A stretch of DNA of 64,000 nucleotides from an uncultured Clostridia bacterium (GCA_934180065.1 CAKPRA010000003.1:27102-91101), one strand, 5' to 3'. Shown: positions 11,801 to 20,211, counted from the stretch's first letter. Numbers and translations: made by a program. Notes: a model not told the origin generated them from the letters alone.

Positions 11801-14800
11801 AATATTATAACAGTTTATTATAGGTGTATTATCATCTGTATATCCACAAATACCTCCAGTTTCCGTCGCCCAAGCTCCAGTAATATCAATATTTCCTGTA
11901 TTATACGAATTAACTATATTGTTATTGCACCCTACACGTCCGATTAGACCTCCGACAGAATAAAAGTAAGGCCCTGAATTACTAAACCTTATATTTCCAC
12001 TGTTATAACATTCTTTAACGACATTATTATAACTATTATAATTAGAAATATAACCAACAACTCCGCCTATTGCAACCAAATTATAATTAATATATACTTT
12101 TATAATTCCTAAATTATAGCATTTATTTATTATACTATTACTTTCATCAATTTCACCTACAATTCCTCCTATATATCCTCCGCTATTGTTTATTATTTCA
12201 CCAATATTATATGAATATTCTATTGTTGTATTTTGAATTCTACCTACAATTCCACCTATAGTATGCACTGCTTTTATTGTTACATAACTATGACAATTAG
12301 AAATTTTACTGGCTATTGCATCTCCAACAATTCCTCCAGCACTACCGTCATTATATATGCTATTATTTACAACCCCACCTGTTACACCACAATTTTTTAT
12401 CTCAGCACCTTCAATATATGCAAATAAACCTATAATAGCAGAATTAATATTAACCATAATATATAGATTTTTTATTTCATTACCTCTTCCATCAAAAGTT
12501 CCCCTAAACTTCGAAGTACTTGTGCCTATCGGAGTAAATCCAATTCCAGTTGTAAGCTCCTTTTTTATACCTTCTACTACTCCATCTTCATTCAAATCAC
12601 CCAAACTTGTATCAGCTGTATTAGCATATGAACTATCCTCATTAAAATCTAATGTTCTCATTAAGCTTACAGTCTTCCCTTTATATGAATCACCAGAATT
12701 TACCGATTTTGAAAATCTTACTAAATCTTCTATTGTATTTATCTCCAAATCCCCTACAGTTTCCTCTGTACCATCCTGATCTTCTGGATTTTTTATATCT
12801 TCATTTTTTGATGCTATCTTAAAATAATCTTCATTTTCGTTTTCCTGGTATCCTTCTGGATATCCAATTTCTTCAATTCTATAAAATCCACCTCTTAATG
12901 GTAATACTATTGTGCCTGTTTCATCCGTTGTTACTACATATTTTCCATCATTGTTTATTGTACCTACATAATTTCCATTTACATCTTTTGCATAATCGAT
13001 ATCATTTTTATTTGAATCAATTTCGTAAATTACAAACTGTGCATTTGCTAGTGGTTTTCCTGTTTTTGAATCTGTTTTAGTTAATTTAAATAATGGTTTG
13101 TCTTGAATTATTAATTTTATAGTACCATTTTCTACTATTACATCTTTTAGTGTTATTAATTGTTCCTTGTTTGTTATATTAATTTCTAAATTATTTTCTG
13201 CATTTTTTACTACATTAAATTCAATTTCTTCTGCATTGTTTGAATAACCATTTGGTGCTTGTAACTCTTGTAATATATATTTTCCAGTTATAGCTTTTCC
13301 ATCTACATATTGATATAAATTTGGTATTGTTATATTTCCATTTTCGTCAGTTTCAAATTTCTCCTCTTTACTAAGATCTTTACCTTCTAACTTAAACATA
13401 GATCCTTTTAGTGGTTTTAGTTTTTCTATATCAGTTTCTTTTAAATTTTCTTCAACTTTTAATATTTGTAAATTATATGTTGGTATTTTTTCATTTTCTA
13501 AATTTACATTTACTTCTACTAAATCTTCTTCATTGTTTTGTATTTGTACATTTTTAAAATTTTCGTTATTACTTTCTATTTTTATATTTTCATTTTCATC
13601 TTTTACAAGTTTAAATGTTATATTATCTAATGTATAATATCCTTCTGTATTTAGCTCTTTTAATGTGTATTGTATATCTTTTTCCAATTTTTCTAATGTT
13701 ATTTTTCCATTTCTATCTGTTATATATGCTTTTCCGTTACATATAAAATACACTCCTGTTAATGGTTCTTTTGTTAAAGAATCTATTTTGGTTATTGTAA
13801 CATTATATTTTGGTTCATCTTGTGTATTAATTATTACTAGTTCATCTGCTTTATTTAAACTTATTTTTTCAAAATTTGTTTCTAACTGTAATTTTCCTGT
13901 TTCATCTTCTATAACTTTAAATTGTAATACTTCATTATTTAATGAATAATTATCTGGAGATTTAAGCTCTTTTACTGTATATGTAACTCCTATAAATAAA
14001 TTTTTCATATTTACAATTCCATCAGAATTTGTAGTTAATATTCTTGTTGTAACATTTCCTTCTGCATCTGAAAAATCTACTGTATATGTAGCTCCAGATA
14101 CTTTAGTTTGTTCAAAACCTTGTTTACTTTTATTAATTTGTAATTTATATTTTCTTACAATTCTTAAACCTACTTTATTAGGCTCTGTTGATAGTTGTAA
14201 TTTTCCACCACTTGTATTTAACTCATAAAATACTGCATGATTACTATAAGATGTTGAGTTATAACTTATACCTTCTGGAACATTTACTGTATAACTAAAA
14301 CTATGATTTTTTCCTATATCTATTGTATACTGTGTTAAATCTATTAAATATGTCTTTATTTTACTAAAATCTTTTACATCTTCTTTTAATGTCCAACCAT
14401 TATCTGCATTTAGCAAATCTTTATCTGGATTTTCTTTTTCTGAATAATATACCATCGTTTTTTCTTTTAGCTCTTCTGGAATAGTTATTCCATCATTTGT
14501 CATTGTAGTTGTAAAATTTGATGCTAAATTTTTATCATTTAATATAAACTTATTGCCCTCAAATGGTATTTTACCTAATATTTGTACACCACTTACTACA
14601 TTTGGATAATTATTTGTTAAACCTACATTTATTTGGGCTCGTCTTTGGTCTTTTTCAAGTGCAGCTACATTTGGTGCAATTGTTATTTCATTTTCTTTAT
14701 TATAATTTGTTATTGTTTCCAATGTTATTAATGAGGTTGGTGATAATAAATATAAATTTGTAATTGATGTTCCTACATTTTCATTAGTATTATTATCGCT

Positions 14801-16990
14801 ATCTACGTCATATTCATCTTGTCCCTCATGATAATATATATTGCGATATTTATTATAACTATATAATTTTATTGCTCTATTTATTGATGGTGATCTTGGA
14901 TCTGGTGTCATATCACAATCTACCGTTATTTTAAATGATTCTGGATTTTCATTTGATGTTATTATTTTTATAAAATATTTTCCGTCATTTTCGTATAAAT
15001 CATATGCCACCAATTTTACATTTTCATTATCTATAGAAACCTTGTTTATTTCCATTCTAATTATTTCTTGTGGAAGTTCTACTAAAAATTCTCCATCTTT
15101 CCATTTAGCATCACCATATCGGTTTGTTTCTGCGCTTATGTATATTTTATTATTTAACACATCTTGTGTTGGTATTCTTTCTGTTTCTACACTTATTTTT
15201 CCATTTGATTTTTCCGATACATAATATACACAATCCATATCCTTTATAATTCCCTGTTGTTGACCTTCAATATTGCATATACCTGTTACATATGTATATA
15301 TTAAGTTTATGTCTTCTACTTCTTCCTTTGTAAAATCTGCTAATATTTTTTTAGTATCTAGCTCTTTTACATTATATATCCTTAAAGATGAATTTTGCTT
15401 AGTTTTACTAATTTCTGCTCTTATATGTTTTACTGAATCTACATATTTGTATGGATTTTCTCTTGTATAATTATTCCATTCTTCTTTTGTAAATGTATGT
15501 ATTAATTCGTTTGTATCATCATTATATATGCTGATTGTTCCATCATTTTCTAACATTTTATCTGCATCTGAAAAATAAATTCCTGTATTTGTAATGTAGT
15601 TTTCCATTATTGTTGTATTCCATTTATCACCATATGAGGAATCTTCCCCTTTTGTTTCACTCATTATCATTGATGGCACTTCTCCTTGGTCTCCTCTTAC
15701 TGCTAGCCATCTTACAACATATTCTTTGTTTGAAATTTTATTTTCATCTTCTATATTATCATATAAATTTAATATATCTTGTTTTGACATTATATATCTA
15801 TAATCTGTGTCTTCATCTCCATATGGCTGATCTTTTATATATCTTTTATCCTCAAAATCCACATAAAAATTATATATATTTCCATCAGGAGTTTCTCTAA
15901 ACACTATTGTTATGTTTCCATTTACTACATTTGATTTATATGGATTTTTAAATTCTTCATTTGTATTATTATATCCTGTGTAAAATCCCTCTATTGGAAT
16001 TGTTAATGTTGTATATGATGATATTGCATCATATGCCTCTTTTGGATATGTTATATTTACATTATAACTATTTGAGTTTGATAATTCACTTACTATTATT
16101 CCGTTATTATTTAATTTACTAGCTCTTTTTATAGTAAGCTTTTTAGTTTCCTTATTATATTTACTTTCTATATTACTATTTGTGCATTTTACTTCTGTTG
16201 GTGCATATCCATTTAATTCTGGTATTGTTAACACTGCTTCATTTTCTTTTAATATTAGCTCTTGCTGAATTTCATCTAATCTAAAATTAAAAGATATTGT
16301 TGTACTGTCTAATTCGTTATAATTATAGTAAAATGTTGTTGCTTGATATTTAGTATATAGCTCTGTCTTAGCCTCACCATACCAATCCACAGTCAAATCA
16401 ACAGTTTTACTAATTTCCGTTTCCACTCCATCATCAGACACATATGTTCCTGTTAAAGTAACACTGCTAACATTACTGTAATTATTTACATTATTTTCAA
16501 TATCAGCAATAATGTTTCCAATTATTAACTTTTGTGTTCCAGCATTTACATTATTTAATTCAATTACTTTAACATCATCAGATATATAATTGTTTTTCAG
16601 CACACTATCTTTTACCATGCTCATACTGTATTTAAAATTTACACCTTTTATCGTTATTTTACCATCTTTCAAATAACCATTTGTTAGCACATTTAAATCC
16701 ATGTATAATTGATCTGTACCAATTGCTCTTTTACATGTTCCTAATAACTTTTCTGCATTTCCATCTCCATTTATATCTCTTGTAAAAAATGCAGAAAATT
16801 TAACAAAGTCTGTATTTTCAACTTTGCTTTGTTCATCTGTTACTTGAGCATAATTTTTACTTCTTAATAGTTCAGAATCTAAATTTGCTGTTCTGTTTTT
16901 CACTTTTTTAGTCACATATGTGAATAACATTAATATTGCCATTACTGCTAATATAACTGCAAAAACTATTTTCCCTATTTTATTTTTCAA
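2879..16990 (-). CDS. Giant multi-domain cell-surface protein (4703 aa)
   Basis: One uninterrupted frame of 4703 codons. The TTG start is supported by AGGAGTG seven bases upstream. Seen in order: positive N-terminus with a membrane/signal segment (about 8-27); an acidic extracellular region with EF-like DINGDGNAE near 75; a long beta-rich part to about 940; Cna-B/SpaA-like repeats (about 945-1400) with KxDxxTxxPLxGxxF-like starts; a GLUG-type array with GGIVG motifs (about 1410-1830); more SpaA repeats, one holding an inserted 120-residue module (about 1950-2270); a second GLUG array (about 2280-2750); SpaA again with a similar insertion; propeller-like repeats with IPAxxT motifs (about 3100-3500); seven MucBP-like VxVHHYxEGT units (about 3500-4510) alternating with an NITTEV...GGTI module; a DUF11-like domain; then a C-terminal membrane helix and KRKNER tail (about 4677-4703). 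The segment before the helix reads SVKTGD instead of LPxTG. Probable role, by inference: adhesin or mucus/glycan-binding stalk. No sortase is recognised in the window. Confidence 0.93.
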   Translation of the reverse strand: MKNKIGKIVFAVILAVMAILMLFTYVTKKVKNRTANLDSELLRSKNYAQVTDEQSKVENTDFVKFSAFFTRDINGDGNAEKLLGTCKRAIGTDQLYMDLNVLTNGYLKDGKITIKGVNFKYSMSMVKDSVLKNNYISDDVKVIELNNVNAGTQKLIIGNIIADIENNVNNYSNVSSVTLTGTYVSDDGVETEISKTVDLTVDWYGEAKTELYTKYQATTFYYNYNELDSTTISFNFRLDEIQQELILKENEAVLTIPELNGYAPTEVKCTNSNIESKYNKETKKLTIKRASKLNNNGIIVSELSNSNSYNVNITYPKEAYDAISSYTTLTIPIEGFYTGYNNTNEEFKNPYKSNVVNGNITIVFRETPDGNIYNFYVDFEDKRYIKDQPYGDEDTDYRYIMSKQDILNLYDNIEDENKISNKEYVVRWLAVRGDQGEVPSMIMSETKGEDSSYGDKWNTTIMENYITNTGIYFSDADKMLENDGTISIYNDDTNELIHTFTKEEWNNYTRENPYKYVDSVKHIRAEISKTKQNSSLRIYNVKELDTKKILADFTKEEVEDINLIYTYVTGICNIEGQQQGIIKDMDCVYYVSEKSNGKISVETERIPTQDVLNNKIYISAETNRYGDAKWKDGEFLVELPQEIIRMEINKVSIDNENVKLVAYDLYENDGKYFIKIITSNENPESFKITVDCDMTPDPRSPSINRAIKLYSYNKYRNIYYHEGQDEYDVDSDNNTNENVGTSITNLYLLSPTSLITLETITNYNKENEITIAPNVAALEKDQRRAQINVGLTNNYPNVVSGVQILGKIPFEGNKFILNDKNLASNFTTTMTNDGITIPEELKEKTMVYYSEKENPDKDLLNADNGWTLKEDVKDFSKIKTYLIDLTQYTIDIGKNHSFSYTVNVPEGISYNSTSYSNHAVFYELNTSGGKLQLSTEPNKVGLRIVRKYKLQINKSKQGFEQTKVSGATYTVDFSDAEGNVTTRILTTNSDGIVNMKNLFIGVTYTVKELKSPDNYSLNNEVLQFKVIEDETGKLQLETNFEKISLNKADELVIINTQDEPKYNVTITKIDSLTKEPLTGVYFICNGKAYITDRNGKITLEKLEKDIQYTLKELNTEGYYTLDNITFKLVKDENENIKIESNNENFKNVQIQNNEEDLVEVNVNLENEKIPTYNLQILKVEENLKETDIEKLKPLKGSMFKLEGKDLSKEEKFETDENGNITIPNLYQYVDGKAITGKYILQELQAPNGYSNNAEEIEFNVVKNAENNLEINITNKEQLITLKDVIVENGTIKLIIQDKPLFKLTKTDSKTGKPLANAQFVIYEIDSNKNDIDYAKDVNGNYVGTINNDGKYVVTTDETGTIVLPLRGGFYRIEEIGYPEGYQENENEDYFKIASKNEDIKNPEDQDGTEETVGDLEINTIEDLVRFSKSVNSGDSYKGKTVSLMRTLDFNEDSSYANTADTSLGDLNEDGVVEGIKKELTTGIGFTPIGTSTSKFRGTFDGRGNEIKNLYIMVNINSAIIGLFAYIEGAEIKNCGVTGGVVNNSIYNDGSAGGIVGDAIASKISNCHSYVTIKAVHTIGGIVGRIQNTTIEYSYNIGEIINNSGGYIGGIVGEIDESNSIINKCYNLGIIKVYINYNLVAIGGVVGYISNYNSYNNVVKECYNSGNIRFSNSGPYFYSVGGLIGRVGCNNNIVNSYNTGNIDITGAWATETGGICGYTDDNTPIINCYNIGEINTIVESAGSCGTISGNSKTSGENYVKIENCYYLDTIELTSEQKNMDGTPISKEMLKTMDFYNKLNVDGVWQFRKDSYPKLNIGMPITNDTTELEIENTIKKFNITTEIEGNSKNQFIGGTISGEDNTIFSKPGKMIKYVETVDYNDSNKKDILIMPDEGYLVYSINLNGEPWNLKSDENGNYTIPSGFFSEVKQDYHIAVKFERKSQTLVINKVDSSNKNKKIANAEFKIFRIEERAQITNEVKEIVKASTYGFNNVNGKYVSSNPSCKSYIPIDLTKGTGKYNLTVNAEISSEKNHDKGYATITTTTTPPESYDYDGRFIYISGEESAKDYTTILEGGKMYYLHLGYSKYSSVDSGTDTFTINSVKLTLNKDDYYNGTQTTDANGRIQLKLPQGKYNVTETKAPDGYALDNTPHEIILTENNTTITIENSKSVPYEINKIDKDTNEPIQGAKFAIYKLSEYYETIDFIKNNKNEYLGKQNENGIYELETDADGKIKLELAPGLYKAVETKSAEGYALEESEALRTTYFRAEEENKEDEGNTNINNADLVINNIEDLVRFSNDVNSGNSYEGKTVVLARTLDFNEDSSYNNPEDTTFGDYNGDGTVEGIKQELAKEEGTGFKAVGNDTNPFKGTFNGNEHEIKNINIYANESSLYGGIIGKIVSGKIMNLGIVDAKIICNSKTSGGIVGNATYSEIINCYNKGNLTTEARAPVEGIAGEITNSKIIRCYNEANITGNCTTGIVYYAKDSIIENCYNAGDLNSTAPIGGIAFNVSNSEIINCHNNREIKGSNVSGGIIATDAKDSKIINCYNLATISGSNGSLGGIVGSTASNSEIIDCYNEGKINSNNVVAGIVPSISNSKIFNCYNTGKIIGGVPAGGIVERASDSEIINCYNNGEISGKYGSGGIVGDSLSNSKIINCYNTGKIIDADSSLGGILGKSITNSTLSKCYYLNSSATQGVYNQKDIEGQVEAKTQEVMQSEAFVKQLNINKDNTNAQIPLSNWSYNEEGYPTLLPLEIKSGKQLTITNKKLQNNLTIKKVDKETNQKLSGAKFRLEANKDSLIGSMVSNSQYTFVKNGTQYISNNNGKSDSVANAYFPIDLSLYKGTYELNVDYTISSESGGDIGYATITTSTNIPTYNENEYDISKSYRFISCSGSSSNKASIDLIGGKKYYLHIGYRKNSSTNSGNDRFYINGISLKHNLDVATNEDGIIDICIPSGEYKIKETSAPYGYNLSNEEKTVLISGMDDVQKLTFENEKLQTKYNEPNVIITKKDKATGEIMPGVKFMVLDEQGNYIKDYTGTIVGEQEEVDGQDKYVVTTDENGQIKLKLNIGKYQLIEVKSLEGYALEDKKDFEITNENENYEVSGKGIIINTNYPWKDYIIATSDGGMLGTSRGTNKTIPAGETTDNKELDVTSDKGHIVKYNRNGKIEKLLQIKGFDDGCDAHEDNDGNFIVLAEGKQIEIPAENTINNEPINLEYNGTNSRTIILKLNKDLKVIWAKKIDGFSISFTQKNYIGENKEGNYIINFKGDSGYNIEIPAKDTVNGEKISSQSNANSVLIEYTKDGKVKNIYQSSYGIDSLIEKGSGGYIISSGSVICELDSKMNEVRRYSNNISGISSGSSYATKDEGFIIGGNITSSNITISGENTASGNPISITSDITPAIVLVKYDKNFKVEWAKAKSWSRSNEYVNRIKQDNQGNYIVLSGLKLIKYNSNGDNITTVDLPSDMPQYGYLYTDRTNSKFVILEGNNNFRVYTLGTDNFTPITLEITNQKAGKVIVHHYLQGTGEEFGTTPEKLSEDEVINGKVPEEYTTSPNMQIKDYTLIKDEKGDYIIPSNASGTYTEQDQHVYYYYNKTPLKLTVHHYLEGTQEKLAEDEQKFYTEGDHYKTNASEEVLKKYNLTNVIGDEEKDITQNEEVTYYYQIKTHQITTKVEIPEGRSEKGGTITGEGETPYETVDYEQSSKKDIIITPEKGYKVKQIKLISTSEDGQKTESTIYGNDETEGSELTYTEGENNTITLTKFQNMIADKEIIVIFEPDEGKLIVHHYIEESTEKIYDDQITVKPVGTKVETVPVKKDNYVVVKEPEDRNTIITKETQEKIYYYQKQYNITTEVIKHNETYKDGTIVKNVKGGTITDEGKKSHEYVLKDRNSQNEIIITPNDGYEIVKITINNETLDYKNLLDEKGKVTIPKEFFKNVKEDKHIQVEFRKKTKVYVKYLEEGTEQPLYTEENKDYIELNGYEGQEYETVKKVIPNYKDSTLGITDENKLQVQPKGVMYADDVTVIYWYTRVSSGIIVRHIETNEKGEEIELENNVIDGLAGLNQLTNRNKYDKYIPVDRKQENSGNVNSHITIAKKEENSKTITFAQDKILEVWYFYEKQYDVTTSVKTHEEKVLNETTGKYETKQIAGGTISKEYEKDEQGNDKLDDKGNKIEITYEQILSRGDSKKQIELKPDENYRVKSVIKQKKIIKDGKEQYEEEQIFVEDKVQEDGSVILPEKLLVDVQNDYNIQVEFEKIPAKVIVQYKDAYTKESIHEDKILEGFVNDEYNEQRISIESYIPADPEPENNYGKMTKEPITVTYWYTKQFKITAEVKPHEEEELNNETGEIEKVQKEGGTIKIGENLPQELVTRGDNSINTIIAIPDQNYRIKYVTINGKEIDLAKVLQENGTAKLPLFENMQEDKHIVVEFERIPTKLIVKHLDVETNNPITEDEQKDGFVGENYKTNPLNTKFYKLVDEKYPQNSEGKLTNEETIVTYYYEKLPFNLKIQKEVSNVLVNGEKLKVEENNIPMIIIAYKDIKDTTITIEYKIKVTNTESIAGKAVIEEKIPEGFELATESNPNWKETENTYTLQTDEILPGETKEYVVVLNWKQDTQNEGYKSNEAKIISTENEPKFDETTVLDNKDDAIVQIIINKTLQDVVDDIKDGNTKEVIKDIARSVKTGDAIIVSLITLAVFGTVLVIVLVKRKNER

Positions 16991-17026
16991 ATTTTTTCAC
17001 TCCTATTCTTATTTAATATTACTTTC

Positions 17027-17054
17027 ATTTTATATTATTTAAGTACATTGTCAA
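17027..17054 (-). promoter_or_regulatory. Probable promoter of the giant surface-protein gene
   Basis: On the minus strand TTGACA (17049-17054) is followed after 16 bases by TAAAAT (17027-17032), about 37 bases before the TTG start codon. Confidence 0.55.
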
Positions 17055-17239
17055 ATTTCATTTAATGCTACTTTTTTATACGATACTTAGGGTTTCACAT
17101 TTTTTCTGTCTTTTATTATATATATTTCATTTAAATTACAATTTTATTTTTTACAAACCATTTTAACTATTAGTAATAAAATAAAAATGACTCTTCCTCA
17201 ATGTTGTAGAGAAACCGCTTTTATATTGACATTAAAAAA

Positions 17240-17351
17240 TTGAAAATAATTTGGATAACATTCAACCGTTTTTAAATATAAACCACACACAAGAAAAATT
17301 ATATATACAACAAATGCAATTAAAAGTCCTAATAATTGTTATAAAAAATTA
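17240..17351 (+). pseudogene. Second IS256-type transposase remnant
   Basis: On the plus strand one frame gives IENNLDNIQPFL and, after a frameshift, TRKIIYTTNAI followed by KSPNNC. This is the same conserved C-terminal block as the remnant at 2530-2745, from a different decayed copy and in the opposite orientation. It ends abruptly where direct-repeat copy 2 begins. Confidence 0.75.
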
Positions 17352-17354
17352 AAT

Positions 17355-17534
17355 TATGGTGGTCGTTGGTAATTAATATTTCACTATAAATATAATAAAA
17401 AGCATAAATAATTTTTTTCATATTTATGTTTTATATCATAAGAATTTTAAAGTTTACACAAACTTTCCAATACTCTCAAACTTTGATACTCTCTTACAAT
17501 TATATTATTGGAAATATTTCTTTAATTTTTATAT
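17355..17534 (+). repeat. Direct repeat, copy 2, interrupted by an IS end
   Basis: The first part (17355-17418) matches 2315-2378 almost base for base and contains the final codons of the dockerin-like gene without the rest of it. The second part (about 17494-17534) matches 2380-2418. Between them lies an insert of about 80 bases with an IS256-like end at 17451-17477 (on the minus strand GAGAGTATTGGAAAGTTTGT and on). This repeat and the transposase remnant fill the gap between the giant gene and gyrA. Confidence 0.85.
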
Positions 17535-17536
17535 AC

Positions 17537-17574
17537 AAAAAAAGAAAGTAGATTTATTTTTATATCTACTTTCT
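17537..17574 (-). terminator. Terminator of gyrA
   Basis: On the minus strand AGAAAGTAGAT pairs with ATCTACTTTCT across ten bases and is followed by a run of T (plus-strand A run 17537-17543). It ends the gyrA transcript 15 bases beyond the stop. A partial copy of one arm (GAGAAGGTAGATGAG) lies at the end of direct-repeat copy 1. Confidence 0.85.
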
Positions 17575-17589
17575 CTTATATTTTTATTT

Positions 17590-20034
17590 TTAATTTTCAA
17601 TTTCTTCTGGCTCAATTATTTCAATACTTACAACTTTTCCTCCGTCATTAGTTCTCATTAAAGTTACACCTTGAGTTGCTCTTCCAAGTATACTTACTTC
17701 TTCAACTTTTAATCTTATTATTGTACCTTTATCTGTTATAAGCATTACATCTTCATCGCCTTTAGCAATTCTTATACCAACAATATCACCAGTTTTTGGA
17801 GTTACCTTATATGTTATAACACCTCTTCCACCTCTATTTTGTACTCTATATTCAGAAAGCTCTGTTCTCTTTCCAAATCCATGCTCTGTAATTGCAAGTA
17901 ATGTTGCATTTTTATCATTTGTAATTGATTCCATTCCTATAACAAAATCTTTATCATCTAATCTTATTCCAATTACACCTTGTGCAGATCTTCCAACTGG
18001 ACGTACGTCTTTTTCATCAAATGTTATACTTAAACCTTTACTTGTAACTAATACAACGTTATCTTCTCCATCTGTTAATCTTACATCAATTAATTCATCA
18101 TCATCTTTAAGTGTTATTGATAATAATCCTGTTTTTCTTGTTGAATCAAACTCTTTTAATGATGTTTTCTTTATTAAACCATTTTTTGTCGCCATTAGTA
18201 AATACTTACCATCATCAAATGTAGTAATTGGTATAACAGCAGATATTTTTTCTCCATTATCTAATCTTAATAAGTTAACAATTGCTGTACCTTTAGCAGT
18301 TCTTCCTGCTTCTGGAATCTCATATCCTCTTAATCTATATAACTTACCTTTATTACTGAAGAATAGTATTGTATCATGAGTTGAAGCTGTAAATATTTGC
18401 TTTACAAAATCCTCTTCTCTAGTTGCAATACCAGTTATTCCCTTTCCACCTCTTTTTTGGCTCTTATATGTATCAATTGGCATTCTTTTGATATATCCAA
18501 AATGAGTTAGGGCTACAACAGTTTGCTCCTCTTTTATTAAATCTTCAACATCAATTTCACCTTCTGCAGCTACAATTTTTGTTTTTCTTTCATCTCCGTA
18601 TTTTTGTTTAACTTCAAGAAGCTCTTCTTTAATTAAATCTAACACTAGATTTTCATTTGCTAATATATCTCTTAAATGTGCAATTAATTCCATTAATTGT
18701 TTATATTCTTCTTCTATTTTTTCACGTTGCAATCCAGATAATGTTTTTAATCTCATGTCTAAAATAGCCTGTGCTTGAATATCTGAAAGACCAAATCTTT
18801 CCATTAATCTTTCTTTTGCATCATCATAAGATGTTCTAATAATATTAATTACTTCATCAATATTATCTATGGCAATTCTTAAACCTTCTAATATATGAGC
18901 TCTAGCAAGTGCTTTATCTAACTCGAATTTTGTTCTACGTTTTATTACTTGTTCTCTATGCTCTATATAATAATCTAAGCATTGTCTTAATGTTAATATT
19001 TTTGGCACACCATTTACTAAAGCTAACATTATAACACCAAAATTATCTTGCATTTGAGTATTTTTATATAACTGATTTAAAACAACTTGTGCATTTGCAT
19101 CTCTTTTTAATTCTATAACAATTCTTACTCTATCATTTCTATCTGATTCATCTCTTAAATCAGATATTCCCTCAATTCTTTTTTCACGAGCAAGAACAGC
19201 TATATGTTCAATTAACTTTGCCTTATTTACTTGATAAGGTAATGAGCTTACAATTATTCTTTGTTTATTTCCGCTCATTTCTTCGATTTCAGCCTCAGCT
19301 CTAACTGTTATTTTACCTCTACCTGTTGTATATGCTTGTTTAATTCCTTCTCTTCCCAAAATTAATCCTTCTGTTGGAAAATCAGGACCCTTAACTATTT
19401 TCATCAATTCATCATCTGTTATATCTTTATTATCTATTATTGCTACAACACCATCTATTATTTCAGATAAATTATGTGGAGGTATATTAGTAGCCATACC
19501 TACGGCTATACCTGATGAACCATTTACAAGCAATGCTGGTATTCTAGCAGGTAATACTGTTGGCTCTTGTAATCTACCATCAAAATTTGGCATAAAGTCT
19601 ACTGTATTTTTTTCAATATCTGTTAACATTACTTCTGAAATCTTAGACATTCTTGCTTCTGTATAACGATAAGCAGCAGCACCATCACCATCTATAGATC
19701 CAAAGTTTCCATGTCCATCAATCAAAGGATATCTTAGAGAGAAATCCTGTGCCATTCTTACCATTGCATCATAAACAGATGAATCTCCATGTGGATGATA
19801 TCTACCTAAAACATCTCCAACAGTTGTAGCAGATTTTCTATAAGGTTTATCAGAAGTTAAACCATCTTCATGCATTGTATATAAAATACGTCTATGAACT
19901 GGTTTTAAACCATCTCTTACATCTGGTAGAGCTCTTGAAACTATAACGCTCATTGCATAATCAATATAAGCAGTTTTCATTTCTTTTTCAACATCTCTAT
20001 CAATTATTTTTCCATCATTTCTTTCTTCTTCCAT
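17590..20034 (-). CDS. gyrA: DNA gyrase subunit A
   Basis: An 814-residue type IIA topoisomerase subunit that, with GyrB, introduces negative supercoils. Seen: the catalytic tyrosine in AAYRYTEARM (Y124); the quinolone-determining segment HPHGDSSVYDAM with Ser85 and Asp89, the positions equivalent to E. coli Ser83 and Asp87, both in the usual drug-susceptible state; the GyrA box as QKRGGKG in the C-terminal domain; and six beta-pinwheel blades after it. Length is normal. AGAGGTTGACAC precedes the ATG. It has its own promoter and terminator, and is separated from gyrB by about 6.4 kb of other genes, unlike the adjacent gyrB-gyrA of Bacillus. Confidence 0.98.
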   Translation of the reverse strand: MEEERNDGKIIDRDVEKEMKTAYIDYAMSVIVSRALPDVRDGLKPVHRRILYTMHEDGLTSDKPYRKSATTVGDVLGRYHPHGDSSVYDAMVRMAQDFSLRYPLIDGHGNFGSIDGDGAAAYRYTEARMSKISEVMLTDIEKNTVDFMPNFDGRLQEPTVLPARIPALLVNGSSGIAVGMATNIPPHNLSEIIDGVVAIIDNKDITDDELMKIVKGPDFPTEGLILGREGIKQAYTTGRGKITVRAEAEIEEMSGNKQRIIVSSLPYQVNKAKLIEHIAVLAREKRIEGISDLRDESDRNDRVRIVIELKRDANAQVVLNQLYKNTQMQDNFGVIMLALVNGVPKILTLRQCLDYYIEHREQVIKRRTKFELDKALARAHILEGLRIAIDNIDEVINIIRTSYDDAKERLMERFGLSDIQAQAILDMRLKTLSGLQREKIEEEYKQLMELIAHLRDILANENLVLDLIKEELLEVKQKYGDERKTKIVAAEGEIDVEDLIKEEQTVVALTHFGYIKRMPIDTYKSQKRGGKGITGIATREEDFVKQIFTASTHDTILFFSNKGKLYRLRGYEIPEAGRTAKGTAIVNLLRLDNGEKISAVIPITTFDDGKYLLMATKNGLIKKTSLKEFDSTRKTGLLSITLKDDDELIDVRLTDGEDNVVLVTSKGLSITFDEKDVRPVGRSAQGVIGIRLDDKDFVIGMESITNDKNATLLAITEHGFGKRTELSEYRVQNRGGRGVITYKVTPKTGDIVGIRIAKGDEDVMLITDKGTIIRLKVEEVSILGRATQGVTLMRTNDGGKVVSIEIIEPEEIEN

Positions 20035-20067
20035 GTGTCAACCTCTTTTCTTGTATTCTACCTTTGT

Positions 20068-20096
20068 ATTATACTAAAACTGGTAAAATTATGCAA
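20068..20096 (-). promoter_or_regulatory. gyrA promoter
   Basis: On the minus strand TTGCAT (20091-20096) is followed after 17 bases by TATAAT (20068-20073), about 33 bases before the gyrA start. Confidence 0.75.
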
Positions 20097-20211
20097 GAAA
20101 AAATATATAATTTAATTGTTGTTTTTGTTAGTATTTACTGTGTTAAAGACAATTAAAAGATAAAATCAAATATATATTTTTATAATATAATTTTTTAATA
20201 TATTATTAATA

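Noticed and set aside
2851..15900. Many plus-strand open frames opposite the giant gene (for example 5767-6387)
   Set aside because: They are leucine/phenylalanine/histidine-rich complements of the giant coding sequence without ribosome sites; the minus-strand frame is continuous and domain-rich.
17081..17110. GGGTTTCAC half-site resembling parS
   Set aside because: Only one half matches and the complementary half is replaced by a T-run.
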